64,000 nt of DNA, taken from contig NC_056409.1 of assembly GCF_905147365.1 (NCBI RefSeq), positions 11,971,001-12,035,000 on the forward strand, read 5' to 3'. The notes under the pieces are model-generated. The model saw only the letters and a list, made by a program, of their open reading frames with translations. It searched no databases and had not been told where the DNA came from. Shown piece by piece: positions 53,388 to 64,000 of this stretch (positions are counted from its first letter, which is position 1; the number at the start of each line of letters is the position of its first letter). The stretch comes from Aricia agestis (lineage: Eukaryota; Arthropoda; Insecta; Lepidoptera; Lycaenidae). Position numbers and translations under genes: made by a program.

Positions 53388-53934
53388 ATCATCATCATCT
53401 AGTGCCCTCTTCATGTCGAAGTTCGGCGGTCAGCAGGTTGAATATATTCCGGTCTTGGGCTAATTTCTTTAGTTGTGGGTAGCTACATCTGGTCCATTGC
53501 TTTATGTCATCGATCCATTTTCTTCTTGGTCTACCAGGTGGTCTCCTTTCCGGAAATCTACCCTCTATGATCAACCGTATAAATTCGTATTGGGATCCTC
53601 TTTGTAGGTGACCGAAAAAAGAAACCTTTCTTTGGATGATGGCATTCATAAGTTGGCGTTCACAATCCGCTCTTTTTAAAACTTCTTTATTCGATATGAA
53701 TTGTGACCAAGAAATTTTTAACATTTTTCGTAGTGTCCACATTTCAAACGCCTGTATCCGTCGACAACTATCCTTGTTTAAAACCCATCCTTCACAGGCA
53801 TAGAGAAGGATGGACCAGACATAACATTTAAGAACCCGATATCTTGTTGGGAATGCTAGTTTTGGGTCACACAATACTTTAGTCATTTTATAGGAAACGT
53901 AAAAAGAAATCACAAACCTTTTACTGTGTAACAC
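53388..53934 (-). pseudogene. LINE reverse transcriptase C-terminus, 179 codons open
   Basis: The longest open frame in the window (minus 53934-53395). Key segments: RYRVLKCYVWSILLYACEGW (about residues 30-50), RRIQAFEMWTLRKMLKISWS (63-82), SNKEVLKRA, IIQRKVSFFGHLQRG, LIIEGRFPERRPPGRPRRKW and DRNIFNLLTAELRHEEGTR at the C-terminus. YACE.W...K....RI.AFEMW..R+MLKISW is diagnostic of the post-RT domain of RTE-like insect LINEs. The ORF is followed by a (GAT)n tract (53388-53400), a simple-repeat RTE-type tail. No endonuclease or RT palm is present: 5'-truncated. Confidence 0.85.
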
Positions 53935-55226
53935 ATTATTACGAAACTATTTCGGAATGGTCACTGCTGGATCATAATAAAGCGCTTTAACGCTCGGCAG
54001 TGAGGCTCGGCTGGCACACAGCGGATATTATACTACACTTAGTACTCCCGCCCCTTTCGTGTTCCGTTTCTACCGAAATTAGCTCCGACCTTCCGAACTA
54101 TTAGGATTTCTATTTGTATATTGTACTTTGTATCCATTTCTCGTATGGAACTTGGACTAAGTTGGAGCAATTTTGAAATAAATTAGAATAAGTTATTTTA
54201 ATTACAGAGACATATTTTACTTTCACATCTGCATAACCTAAAGTGTTTTAAGTTGTCAATTAAAAGATTTTAATAAAATTTAAGACATAAGGATGAACCG
54301 GGTCACTAACATTTAAAGTGTTTTAAGCCATCAATCCCCAAGCGGCACGCGGCTGTCGCATTATCGCATAACAATTGAAAATCTGTATCGAACATTTTAC
54401 AACATAAGAGCGATTAATAAGTTTTTTGCTTATAATTTGAACAAGGCTTGACACTTACCTACTTCATCATCTGGCTAATACATCCAGCTATACATAGAAT
54501 CCATTTTTTTATTTCAAATTATTTTACCGATCCTAAAGCCTCCATTCATGCAAAAAATTATTACTTACCCGCTTCATCTACTCATGTCTTCAATTATAAC
54601 AAGACGTATTTAAAATTGCATTTAAAACGTTATTAAATGCATTCTTATGATTACTAATACTATGCAAATTAATTGTTAACGCTAAATAGTTGTTAATAGT
54701 TAATGGAATCAGGCGTTACTTTGCGATCCATGGCTTAAAATAATAACAAATTAAATTTTAAGCTAAATAGTTGTGTGTTTTAGAGTTTAAGAGGTGAATT
54801 CTTGTATTTGTGGTTTCTGAAACAGCAAATTTGCTTTAGACTTATGGCGGGTGAGTGCCTGGGTTGTTTGTTGAAATTCTCTTATATGCGAGACTAGACA
54901 GAAGTACACTGAAATACGTAAATAACAGACATGTTTGTATGAGATCTCCAAATTTAATTGTAACGTTATTTTAAAATGTTTATTGATTCAGGTTAATTTG
55001 GTCAAAATATTAGAAAAAAAAAATTTTTCGTTACTAAATCTAGTATATTATTAGTCTAATCTAGTATATACCGTAGTTATTGACCTGCTTTACACACGAA
55101 ATTAATCTTAAAGGCCCTACGGTTTTAAGTTTTCACTTATAGATAACATGATAATATCACAAGTTGTTAAGCTTGAGCTGCTAATAGAGGTTCATCATAA
55201 CATCTGCTACATTACAATCTTCTGAC
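53935..55226. other. AT-rich DNA, no gene recognised
   Basis: Nothing supported over 1.3 kb. Confidence 0.35.
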
Positions 55227-55410
55227 GACCTTTGTAGCTCAGTGGTTGAGGGCGTAGTAGTTAGGTCAAGCCGGGAATTGCTAGTCTGTATCCCGCCGAC
55301 GAAACAAAACGTTTTCGACGTGTTAGGTTTTTTTTCGTTACATAATTTCTTGATTCGGTCGCTACGCTCAAAGCCCGCGATAAAACTATGCAGTTGCAGC
55401 TTAAAAATCA
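55227..55410 (+). mobile_element. tRNA-derived SINE-1-like copy with different tail
   Basis: Head GACCTTTGTAGCTCAGTGGT (A box), then a mutated B box (TAGTCTGTATCCCGCC) and GACGAAACAAAACGTTTTCG as in SINE-1. After about 55320 the body differs and contains AAAGCCCGCGATAAAACTAT, shared with 4909-4962. Probably a divergent subfamily. Confidence 0.65.
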
Positions 55411-55834
55411 TCAAACAAATTAATGCATAACTCAAGCAAATAGCAACGTTGTAATTTAGATTTTGATAAAGCGATTTCAGTAAGTTATGTGTTTTTTATT
55501 TTAGGGCCAAAAATGCTATCAATACCCTTCGACGCGGCGTAATGGATATCATTATTTTCTACTTAGCTTCCATTTTTCGTTAAGTCGTTTTGTTTCATTT
55601 GTAACGACCCCCGACCCTACACGCCTGCCGTCCTTTCATAAAATATGTAATACATGATTTACGTTTATAGAATTTCTTCTCTATTATATTTACAAAATCA
55701 GTTTTTACACAAATTGTCGCTCTTGCTTTCTTTATAGATAAATTATGTACGTATAACACACAATTTATCTAGAAAGTTTTTAAAGTTTGCTATAAGTATA
55801 AACTAACTATTTGACCTAGCTGTGCTCGGTATTC
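55411..55834. other. AT-rich DNA, no gene recognised
   Basis: Nothing recognisable. Confidence 0.35.
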
Positions 55835-55990
55835 GATAAAACAGGAATAAAATGACATTTCCTAAAAATGATTCCTAGCTAGATCGATTTATCGCCCCCT
55901 AAACCCCCTATATACTAAATTTTATGAAAATCGTTAAAGCCGATTCCGAGATTAAAATATAAGATAAGTTTAAAGATATAAGATAAGTTT
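55835..55990 (-). repeat. TCTTTAAACGAGC repeat, second copy
   Basis: Shares with 49680-49851 CTAGCTAGATCGATTTATCG, ACCCCCTATATACTAAATTT and GAAAATCGTT..AGCCGATTCC. AGTTTAAAGATATAAGATAA is doubled at its right edge. Confidence 0.65.
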
Positions 55991-57438
55991 GATTTCAATT
56001 TTTTATTATCTTTTGTAGGCAAAAAGTAAAACTTTTAAAAAATATGTTTTATTCTTTTCAGTTTTGTTTTGCGACAAACATTTAACATTTTAATATTTAC
56101 GTTGGAAGTCCTCATTTTTGTTATTTTATCATCCTACTTCTTTTATGTTTCGTCCCACAAATTCTATTATTATCCACGTCAGACTAGTCTCAAAATCACA
56201 ACCTACGAATATTACCTTCATCGCCTTAAGGTTTCACTTTGTAAAAAAAAAAGGTATGCTTAGAATATCAAAGTAGACATCAAAAAAAAACTTTTAATCT
56301 CTAATTTCTTTTTATGAATTTCAAATGTTATTCCGAATAAGACATCCGAGTTGCGTATTTATTAATTCGAGTAAATTTAATTCATTTAACTGTCTAACGG
56401 AGTTGCGTCGTGAGTCGCGAGGTGCTTTACAGCCTGTTTAATTTCCGGCCTGCCGAGGAACGACGTCTCGGTTTACTTTAATCTTGAAGGGCGCCATCTT
56501 GAAAATTTCAGATGTTTATTGTGTTTACAAAGAACGCATCGACTATATACGGTTATTTTATGCGCCCCAATTTGTGGCTGTTTTATTGATCTAAAATATT
56601 TGAAAGTAATTGTTGTAATTACGTGGCCAATGCAATGAGTATGATAAAAATTAAGGTTAATAGATTCTGTTAAATTAAACGTTCTAACTAATTTTTGGGG
56701 TAATTACCATGATAGTTTCCAAATACCCAGATATTTTTGGAATAAACTAATTTCAGTAATTCCCCGGACATAACGCAGATGTTCATTACCAGCTCCATTA
56801 TCGATTCTCAAATAACAAACGAACACAAAAACACAATCTATTTTCTCATTACCGATACCATCGCGTCATTGGCAACCATTAACAGATATATAATAGTTTT
56901 CGCAATACGAGCGGTTGATAAAGAACCATGGAACGAGAAAAAGGGACAAATGAAAACCGCCGAGTATTGTTTGTACCTTTTTATTCTGTTTCACCGTAAG
57001 CTCGTTTACTGCAGCGCGGCGAGGTTGTGTTTGATAGAAACGCCTTTGAGTTTAATGTTTATAAAGATCTGATTGCGTTTGCCGTTGAAATGCGTTTGTA
57101 CAATAGTTTTGCTTTCATTATATGGAAATTTTATTCTGAAATTACAACATTGACTGCAAGATTAACACACACGGTTGCAATCGATTTCTATATTATTTTT
57201 TTTAAGAAACTTTTAACCGTAATCTTATCCGAATATTTATTTTACAATTATATTTGTCTGTTTATATTGTCTTTGGTTTACTTTTTTATTAAAAATTTAT
57301 TTGGCGGATGAAAACAATTTGATAGAATTTTTAATAGGTAAATGAAGTTCAGTTATATATTCTCTAACAAATGCCACTTTCCGACCCTAACAAATCCATA
57401 ATAATATTATTATATTATATCGAGTACACTTACACTTA
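55991..57438. other. AT-rich DNA, no gene recognised
   Basis: Overlapping frames at 56779-57311 are open for up to 97 codons but hydrophobic and unrecognised. 56400-56500 is somewhat GC-rich (GTCGTGAGTCGCGAGGTGCT) without a supported exon. Confidence 0.3.
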
Positions 57439-57566
57439 GGGCCTGTATCACCACTTCCTGATAAGGCTATCCACCAATTAACTTGACAGATCAAGTATGG
57501 AGAATCTGTCAAAAAAGTTGTGAATAGCCTATTAGGCACTTTATCAAAAAGTGGTGAAACAGGCCC
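57439..57566. mobile_element. 128-bp MITE (GGGCCTGTTTCACCACTT family)
   Basis: Same length and nearly the same sequence as 29370-29497; TA precedes it (57437-57438), and CTTA follows. CAGATCAAGTATGGAGAATCTG keeps the internal palindrome. Confidence 0.85.
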
Positions 57567-57582
57567 TTAAGCTTATAAAATA

Positions 57583-57801
57583 CGAGCTTTTGCCCGCGGC
57601 TTCGCTCACGTTAAGAAGTATTATTATATACAAACTTTCATCACCTATTTTAACCCCTTGGAGGTTGAATTGATCAAAATCCTTTCTTAGCGGATGCCTA
57701 CGTCATAATATCTACTTGCATGCCGATCGGTCCAGTGGTTTGGGCTGTGCGTTGATAGATCACCATGTCAGTCAGTCACCTTTGAGTTTTATATATATAG
57801 A
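57583..57801 (-). mobile_element. Helitron-like family C element
   Basis: Reversed: A|TCTATATATATAAAACTCAA at 57801 to ...GAGCGAAGCCGCGGGCAAAA, then GCTCG|T ending at 57583. Same CTCG end as 48710-48936. A short 17 bp spacer separates it from the preceding MITE. Confidence 0.75.
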
Positions 57802-58266
57802 TTATATCGAGTACGCTTATAAAATATTATGTCGTTCTGAAAAGATTTTTTTTGCGCTCAAACACCTCAAACTAACAATCTCATTCATTATTTTTTAATT
57901 AAATTCACAATTCACATTCGTGAGGCGCGGAGTCGTTCCACAAGCCTTAATTAAAGTGATATATACCGCTGAAGATTATAATTTGTCGAGGAGTGCTTCA
58001 AGGTAATATACTGTACCTCATGTTCTTTATGGAGTTACATAGTACCTACTTACCTTACAGGTAATCATGAGAAGTCCCAAATTATAAGACATTATTATTC
58101 TTACGTACTAAAATAAATCATGCCCACAACTCAAAAGACCGCCCACGTAGCGCGTTCTAATCCTAGTGACTAAGACAGAGAGCTTTCCTAGGAATATTCT
58201 CCCTATATCTTTGTAATTTTTCTTAGAATTCTCTCAAAAATCCGAACTGAGTTTACTGAATATTTA
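57802..58266. other. Unassigned DNA
   Basis: No gene or repeat recognised. Confidence 0.35.
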
Positions 58267-58672
58267 GGGCCTGTTTCACCACTCCTTGATAAAATACCGC
58301 AAAGGCTATCCACAACTTATTTGACAGATTCTCCATACTCTATCTGTCAAGTTAAGTGGTCTATAGCCTATCCGGGACTTTTTTTTATTATGAAAGAAGG
58401 GGGCAAACGAGCAAACGGGTCACCTGATGGAAAGCAACTTCCGTCGCCCATGGACACTCGCAGCATCAGAAGAGCTGCAGGTGCGTTGCCAGCCTTTTAA
58501 GAGGGAATAGGGTAATAGGGGAGAGTAGGGATGGGAAGGGAAGGGAATAGGGGAGGATAGGGAAGGGAATTGGGCCTCCGGTAAACTCACTCACTCGGCG
58601 AAACACACCGCAAGCGCTGTTTCACGCCGGTTTTCTGTGAAAGGACTTTTCAGGAAGTGGCGAAACAAGCCC
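58267..58672. mobile_element. 128-bp-type MITE interrupted by SINE-P
   Basis: GGGCCTGTTTCACCACTCCT after TA (58265-58266); right end TTTCAGGAAGTGGCGAAACA then AGCCC. Removing 58383-58642 and one copy of GGACTTTT restores a continuous, somewhat longer member of the family. Confidence 0.85.
58383..58642 (-). mobile_element. 5'-truncated SINE-P with 8-bp target duplication
   Basis: Direct repeats GGACTTTT at 58375-58382 and 58643-58650. Poly(A) (T-run) side intact; the other side stops at TTTTCTGTGA, about 60 bp short of the TACGTGGG start seen in other copies. Truncation at the 5' end with an A tail and target duplication is the pattern of LINE-driven reverse transcription. Confidence 0.88.
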
Positions 58673-59116
58673 TTATACTCCAAAATATTAAGTAAATTAA
58701 ATGAGATTTAATGTCAATGAAGATATCCATCGATTTTCTAGTGATTAGTAAGGTGGGGTCAAAATCGTTTAAAAAATTGAGATGTTCGTACTTCGTAGGC
58801 ACGTCAAAATCAATTTATTCTGAGATTCTAGCCGACTTTGTGTATTGAAATTAAGAAGAGGAGGATAAAAATGTTGTAATAAAGTTGAACCTTTATCACA
58901 TAATGGCGGGAATAGTGGGTACATATAAAACTGGCCTCTACAAAATAACTCGTTAAGTGGGAAATTGAGTTTCTTTCATAAAAACAATTTCCTGTTATTT
59001 GGAGGTTTACGTTTGTACTGTGTAAATACGGACTAAATGTTATAAATGTAACTATTGCATGTCAGAAAAGTATAACAACATCAGTTTGAATTAATTTGTC
59101 GTTGATTTGATATGCG
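58673..59116. other. AT-rich DNA, no gene recognised
   Basis: Nothing recognisable. Confidence 0.35.
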
Positions 59117-59504
59117 TTTTTTTAGGGTTTCGTACCCATTGGGTAAAAACGGGACCCTATTACTACTAGACTTCGATGTCTGTCTGTCTCCAGGCTGTAT
59201 CTCAAAAACCACTATAGCTACATTTCTGTTACAGATTGTGTATATCTGTTGCCGCTATAATAACAAATACTAAAAACAAAATAATTTGAATATTTAAGGG
59301 TATTTAAAGGTAATAGGTAGACACTTGAAATGTTTACAAAATACTCAGTTGTATTTATATTTTAATAATTGATAATAAAATTTAAATAAAACAAATAATT
59401 AAGGGGGCTTCCATACAAAAAAAACATTTTTTTTTTGTCTATTTTTGTTCTATACTGGTACGAAACCCTTCGTGCGCGAGTCCGACTCGCACTTGGCCGA
59501 TTAT
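59117..59504 (+). mobile_element. CACTTGGCCGG-family repeat, near full length
   Basis: Starts CGTTTTTTTAGGGTTTCGTA, includes ACGGGACCCTATTACTACTA and GTCTGTCTGTCTCC, and ends CGTGCGCGAGTCCGACTCGC then ACTTGGCCGATTATT. Shorter in the middle than 41443-41963. Confidence 0.8.
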
Positions 59505-60248
59505 TACACATTTCACATCACATAACTGCATCTAATATTATAATTGCAAAAGTGTGTATATTTATTTGTCTGTCATCTCGTCTGAAATTATTTGATTCAA
59601 ATTTACTCTGAAATAAAACGATTTTTATTTTTATTTATTTGCGTTTATTGTTGATTAAAGGCGACGAACCGATTATGATAAAATTTTGTAGCAGCAATCT
59701 TTTGGTTTATATTTAATTAGTATTGATACAGTATTGTGTAATATTAGCACCTGCTAGTAATATCATCTTCATAACAATTCAATGAATTTGCATAGTATAA
59801 TAATATATTGTCTTGAATGTGTCCTGGGACTCACGGAGACAAGCTGTTAATTATAAAGATTCTCATAAAGTTCTCCTTTCAAATTCATTCTTTCGCACTC
59901 CCAAAGTATTTTGGCTAATAAAGGGACACTGGGATTCTTAATTAAAATTAAATATGTACTGCTTATTAAATGGGAACGCAAGATTGGATTACTGCCCTCG
60001 ATTTCGTAGAAGCTGTTTGGCATTTCCGACCTCACGTCTAAATATCTTGAAAATTATTCAGTTTGTTACGGCTTTTTTATTAAAAATCGTGATAGTATGA
60101 ATTTTTATAATATTTTCATAATATTTTATGTTTTGTTGGGAATTTGAAACTCTTGCTCTATCGTAAAATATAGAACGTACAATAGCTATGACCACACTGT
60201 GCACTTTTATCTTCAATTTTCGTCATCTTCTTTCATTGAACTTTCGTT
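59505..60248. other. AT-rich DNA with a LINE-tail-like fragment
   Basis: 59592-59640 (TTGATTCAAATTTACTCTGA, then AATAAAACGATTTTTATTTT) matches the 3' end of the LINE insert at 38941-39488. Nothing else recognised. Confidence 0.45.
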
Positions 60249-60277
60249 TTGGCGCATTCAATAATTGAATGCGCCAA
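60249..60277. repeat. Perfect 13-bp hairpin
   Basis: TTGGCGCATTCAA-TAA-TTGAATGCGCCAA. GC-richer than its surroundings. May be the edge of an element that includes 60278-60530. Confidence 0.85.
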
Positions 60278-60530
60278 CGACCGCAACGCCAACATTGTTA
60301 TTTTTGTTCAGTTGCAGCGTCTGTCAGCTTATTGTAACATGTACGACGAGAAAATTTTACTGGGTGGAATATGTGCGGCTTACTTGGTCATAAGAAGTTA
60401 AAAAAAAATAACAAAGCGAAAGTTTTGGATACGGTCAGAGCGCATGCGTCGCGGGTATGCCTCACGTGCGCTGTTGACTGCGCTATAACGTATGCCCTTG
60501 ATGAACAAAAAAAGGCACATTGTGGACTTA
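60278..60530. other. GC-richer segment with a 20-codon start-like frame
   Basis: 60339-60401 reads MYDEKILLGGICAAYLVIRS then stop. The acidic start plus a short hydrophobic stretch is reminiscent of the N-termini of some PIF/Harbinger-derived proteins, but this is a faint impression. No downstream nuclease homology is seen. Confidence 0.2.
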
Positions 60531-61741
60531 GCTAATGTTGTATTATATGAATTTTCACGTTTTCTAAATTTTATGTATTTTTGTTTCAGGTATGCTCCAT
60601 GATCAGCACAAAAAATTCAATAAGTATACCTATTATTACATTTAAATAATTATGTTTCATGTTTACCCTTAGATTGTTGGTTTTTTGAAGCCGGTTTTCT
60701 TTTTGGGAAATTTTAATGATCAAGATGAAAGAGAAAATATAATTTCATACTTTTTGTATAAGACAGTAATGCAAGGTCATTAATAGTTTCGCAAATCAAA
60801 AGATAAAGCTAAACACTTGTATTTTAAATGACTAACATGGCTTTTTAAAAATTAAATGTGAAAATAATTATATTTTAGAATATTTTTTGTGTTATCATAG
60901 TTCAAAGAAATCATAGCTACTTCTTTCATCTTAATATGCTCCGTACATAACAAATCTGTGACTGCATTATAAATCATTTATGTACGGCAAGGCAGAGAAA
61001 CGTCAACAGTCTCTGCAATTTATCATTCTGTCCGTATGTTATCGATGCCTAATTTAGTCCCCCAACTGTACTGGAATTATAAATCTTCATAATCTGTGTA
61101 CTAACGGAGACTGGTTTAGACCTACATCTAAAGGAACTTAAATGGCACTTTCATAGGGATGTCAATGTAAAAAAAACGACGTCATGGTCTTTTAAATAAC
61201 ACAAGCAATAATGATTCGGCCTCATGCAAAATGAAAGGATGATATTCACGATAATATTTTTAAATTAGTTGTGTGACCAAGTGAATTTACACGAGCATCT
61301 TATATTTATTTCTATAACATTTTAATAGAATAGAACAATCGATAAGTGCGAATCATAATAATTGATCCTTATGTCACATTTTCAAGGTTTTGCAACTTGA
61401 CTAAGATAAAATTCCTTGTAAACTATCATTTACAGTAATATTAATTTATAGGAAGGATACTGCATCTACATTATCATTTTTTTCAATTTGAGTATTGTTA
61501 CAATTACATCACATTTAAGCAGGGAATCCTTGCAAACTAATCCCAAAAATAATTAGTATTTAATCACACGAAACGAGCATAGAGGATCCGAGTTGGAACT
61601 TTGCTCGTACACTGGATTTTGTTTTTAATTACGCTTTCTCCCTATTTTTCAAAGTACTTTGAAGTCTTCATACGACTAAGAATTATCTTAGTCTAATTAT
61701 TGCGAATGATACTTAATTAGTCATAATATTTCTGAGTTACA
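60531..61741. other. AT-rich DNA, no gene recognised
   Basis: Nothing recognisable. Confidence 0.35.
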
Positions 61742-61925
61742 TCCATATTAATATTATAAATATAAAAATGTGTCTGTCTGTTTTTTACCTTTTAACGCCT
61801 AAACCGCTGAACATTAAGATACTTTGAGACCCGAGAAAGGACATAAGATACTTAATGTCCCGGTAAAAAGTACGATTCGCGCGATAAAAGAATTTTGGCG
61901 CAACGGAGTTGCGGGCGTCATCTAG
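61742..61925 (+). mobile_element. Helitron-like family A element, complete
   Basis: A|TCCATATTAATATTATAAAT at the left, a perfect stem CGCAAC-GGA-GTTGCG at 61900-61914, then GGCGTCAT and CTAG|T at 61922-61926. 184 bp, no coding. Best-preserved termini of family A in the window. Confidence 0.78.
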
Positions 61926-61974
61926 TTATTCATAAAAGCACGTCTTATTTGTTGTAAACCGTATGTCGGAAGGT

Positions 61975-62025
61975 GTTATAAACAGATGAACATATAACCT
62001 CCTCCTTTTTGGAAGTCAGTTTAAA
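61975..62025 (-). repeat. AACCGACTTCC-family 5' fragment
   Basis: Reversed it reads AACTGACTTCCAAAAAGGAG then GAGGTTATATGTTCATCTG, matching 10316-10370. Confidence 0.7.
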
Positions 62026-62637
62026 AGACGCTCACACGTATCTTTTGTCAACGTTTTCCGGTAACTGCTGTTATTTATTAAATAATGATATAATCAGACT
62101 TCAACTTCTTGTACCCACGTCCCACACTTTAAGATGAGATCATGTTTTATGGTAGCGTCGTATTAATAATAGAAATATATACATTCTTATGATGTCGACA
62201 ACGGTTCAAAGAATCCATCAAAGTATCCGAGGATTTTATGTTCAAACATTTGGAGATAAAACAAAAAGGCTCGATAATAAAATACACTGCGCGGTGATTA
62301 CTTGACCGTCTGCTGATTTTATTGTGAAAGTCCAAAGTGTTACTAGCACATTGTTTCCATTTCACTCCCTTTAATCGTAATCAAGCTGGGTTTGGTGAGG
62401 TGCAAATTCTGTGTTTAACTACTTGTACTATTATCTATTCTGTGAATATACTATTCTGTGGTTTAACTACGGTTCTATGAATTTCACGAAAAAAATGACT
62501 ACTCGATTATCCGGTACTCAAAGCTCGTGGACCGCGACGTAAGCGTCGTCGTCGGTAAGCCAACCGCGCTAGCAGATGCGTCATTATAAAACCACACAGG
62601 TATTAGTTTATATTATTCGTAAGGATTTAAGATAATA
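62026..62637. other. AT-rich DNA, no gene recognised
   Basis: Nothing recognisable; 62520-62580 is GC-richer (GACCGCGACGTAAGCGTCGT) without a frame. Confidence 0.35.
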
Positions 62638-62881
62638 CGAGCTTTAGCCCGCGGCTTCGCTCGCGTTAAGAAGAATTATTATATACAAACTTTCATCCCC
62701 TATTTTAACCCCTTGGAGTTGGAATTGATCAAAATCCTTTCTTAGCGGATGCCTACGACATAACATCTACCTGCATGCCAAATTTCAGCCCGATCCGTCC
62801 AGTGGTTTGGGCTGTGCGTTGATAGACCACTATGTCAATCAGTCAGTCAGTCACCCTTGAGTTTTATATATTATATATAGA
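62638..62881 (-). mobile_element. Helitron-like family C element
   Basis: Reversed: A|TCTATATATAATATATAAAA at 62881, (GACT)n, GCACAGCCCAAACCACTGGA, and the end GCGAGCGAAGCCGCGGGCTA, then AAGCTCG|T at 62638. Includes the AAATTTCAGCCCGATC segment lost from 57583-57801. Confidence 0.75.
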
Positions 62882-63296
62882 TGTTACTTAGCGATGTCTT
62901 CTGCATTTTTTTGTTCTTGAATATCAAATTCAAATTCAAATATTTATTTGCCAGAATATGGTATAAAAGGATGTTTAAAAATATATACTAGATCAAACAC
63001 ATTCTGCCACAAACGGCGTGCAAATAAATAACAAAATTACAATGAAAATAGATTAATACAAATTAAACACATGATATATACTTATACATTAATCATATTT
63101 TATTCAAGTCTTTGTCATTAATTAATTCATTTACTGAGTAATAACATTTTTTTATGAATTATTAATTAACATTTGGCTAAAAACTCTTATTAAATATAGA
63201 CAATATTCTGTATTGCATATATAATTAAGCTGACAAAAACTAGTAAATAATAATTATGTTAAACGGACACTTCTGCCGTAATATTATCTATATATA
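62882..63296. other. AT-rich DNA with a LINE 3'-like fragment
   Basis: 62924-62960 (ATCAAATTCAAATTCAAATA, then TTTATTTGCCAGAATATGG) resembles the reversed 3' tail of lepidopteran LINEs. No coding is attached. Confidence 0.4.
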
Positions 63297-63430
63297 TAAA
63301 AATGAATTTTCAAATGTGTCGCGCTAAAACTCGAAAACGGCTGAACGGATTGGGCTGATTTTAGTCTTAAAATATTCGTAGAAGTCCAGGGAAGGTTTTA
63401 AAGTGACACGAAGTTCATCGGGACAGCTAG
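63297..63430 (+). mobile_element. Helitron-like family D element
   Basis: A|TCTATATATATAAAAATGAA to AGTTCATCGGGACAG, then CTAG|T (63427-63431). 134 bp. GAAAACGGCTGAACGGATTG is the conserved core shared with 35212-35331. Only a weak stem precedes the end. Confidence 0.72.
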
Positions 63431-63752
63431 TTAGTTAATAGACATGTATTTTCCAGTCCTAAAAGATAAACCCAAATTATGATTCAAGTAGTTTTTCTTT
63501 TTAATTAACATTCACCATAATATCTTGCGGCGAATGCTTTTAACTATAACAATAAGGAAGGCGGGAATTGTTTGAATTCATAAAGCTTTACCGTGTGACC
63601 TATAATAATAAGTGGACCACGAACTATGCTTTCACAATAAAACTCTTATTGCAGCTATAAAAATAATAATAAAAGCTAAGCGCATGTGTATGAATGGCAG
63701 AATGCTGGTATTGTCACTAGCACTAGCTAGTCGATAGAAATATCTTATTATT
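63431..63752. other. AT-rich DNA, no gene recognised
   Basis: Nothing recognisable. Confidence 0.35.
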
Positions 63753-64000
63753 AACCGACTTCAAAAAAGGAGACTATCAATTCGACGCGTATGTATGTAA
63801 TATTTGCAGAGCTGCCCAGTTTTCGTATATGTAAGTCTACATCAGCGTCTGAACAAATGTGCGAAATTTCAAAAGTTTATGTATGTATGTATGTTTTTAT
63901 GTTTGTGTTCGCATATCTCCGGAACTACAGGTTTGATTTGAGTAATGATTTTTTTGTTGCACTAGGTATGGTTCAACTTAGGAAATACTGCAAGTTTCAT
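63753..64000 (+). repeat. AACCGACTTC-type repeat running off the window
   Basis: Begins TTAACCGACTTCAAAAAAGG, then ACTATCAATTCGACGCG, (TATG)n at 63883-63897 and TCTCCGGAACTACAGGTTTG. Sister of 1185-1362 but much longer; its end lies outside. Confidence 0.75.

Noticed and set aside
56779..57311. Two overlapping frames of 94-97 codons
   Set aside because: Hydrophobic AT-rich translations with no family, no splice context and no start preference; treated as chance.

Overview
The window looks like a stretch of intron or intergenic DNA from a moth or butterfly (Lepidoptera). It is AT-rich and no convincing host protein-coding gene, tRNA gene or rRNA gene could be found on either strand. The inference of Lepidoptera rests on remembered lepidopteran interspersed repeats: the CACTTGGCCGG-ending family, the AACCGACTTCC family, the A|TCCATACTAATATTATAAATG...CATCTAG|T family, the poly(A) SINE containing GATGGAAAGCAACTTCC, and degenerate non-LTR retrotransposon tails. 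No database search was possible.

Layout. 1-10 kb: a palindromic TIR element (1951-2300), an unassigned TATA-box-bearing region (2.6-4.0 kb), a tRNA-derived SINE split by a TTAA-flanked piggyBac-like element (4978-6187), Helitron-like and MITE copies (7.2-8.6 kb), another tRNA SINE and a long inverted repeat (9.3-10.0 kb). 10-24 kb: mostly unique AT-rich DNA holding a second piggyBac-like element (11658-12917), a TIR element with a 12-bp target duplication (18714-19105) and a poly(A) SINE (19961-20256). 24-31 kb: AACCGACTTCC-family elements, SINEs and a duplicated palindromic composite (28.0-29.3 kb). 33-39 kb: an RTE-like reverse-transcriptase relic, Helitron-like ends, SINEs, a Penelope-like relic and a LINE tail nested in a Helitron-like copy. 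40-48 kb: a 10/20-bp minisatellite, an element with ~105-bp TIRs split by another repeat, a 944-bp foldback element with a perfect 8-bp target duplication, and a hAT-like MITE. 48-54 kb: three LINE C-terminal relics and nested SINEs. 54-64 kb: mixed MITEs, Helitron-like copies and unique DNA.

The parts do not form a pathway; they form a layered record of transposition. Several insertions can be ordered because an uninterrupted sister copy lies in the same window. Examples are the piggyBac-like element in SINE-1, the poly(A) SINE in a 128-bp MITE, the poly(A) SINE in SINE-2, and the LINE tail in a Helitron-like copy. All retrotransposon coding remnants are 5'-truncated and frameshifted or fragmentary; none looks active. 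The short open frames elsewhere are best read as chance or repeat-derived.
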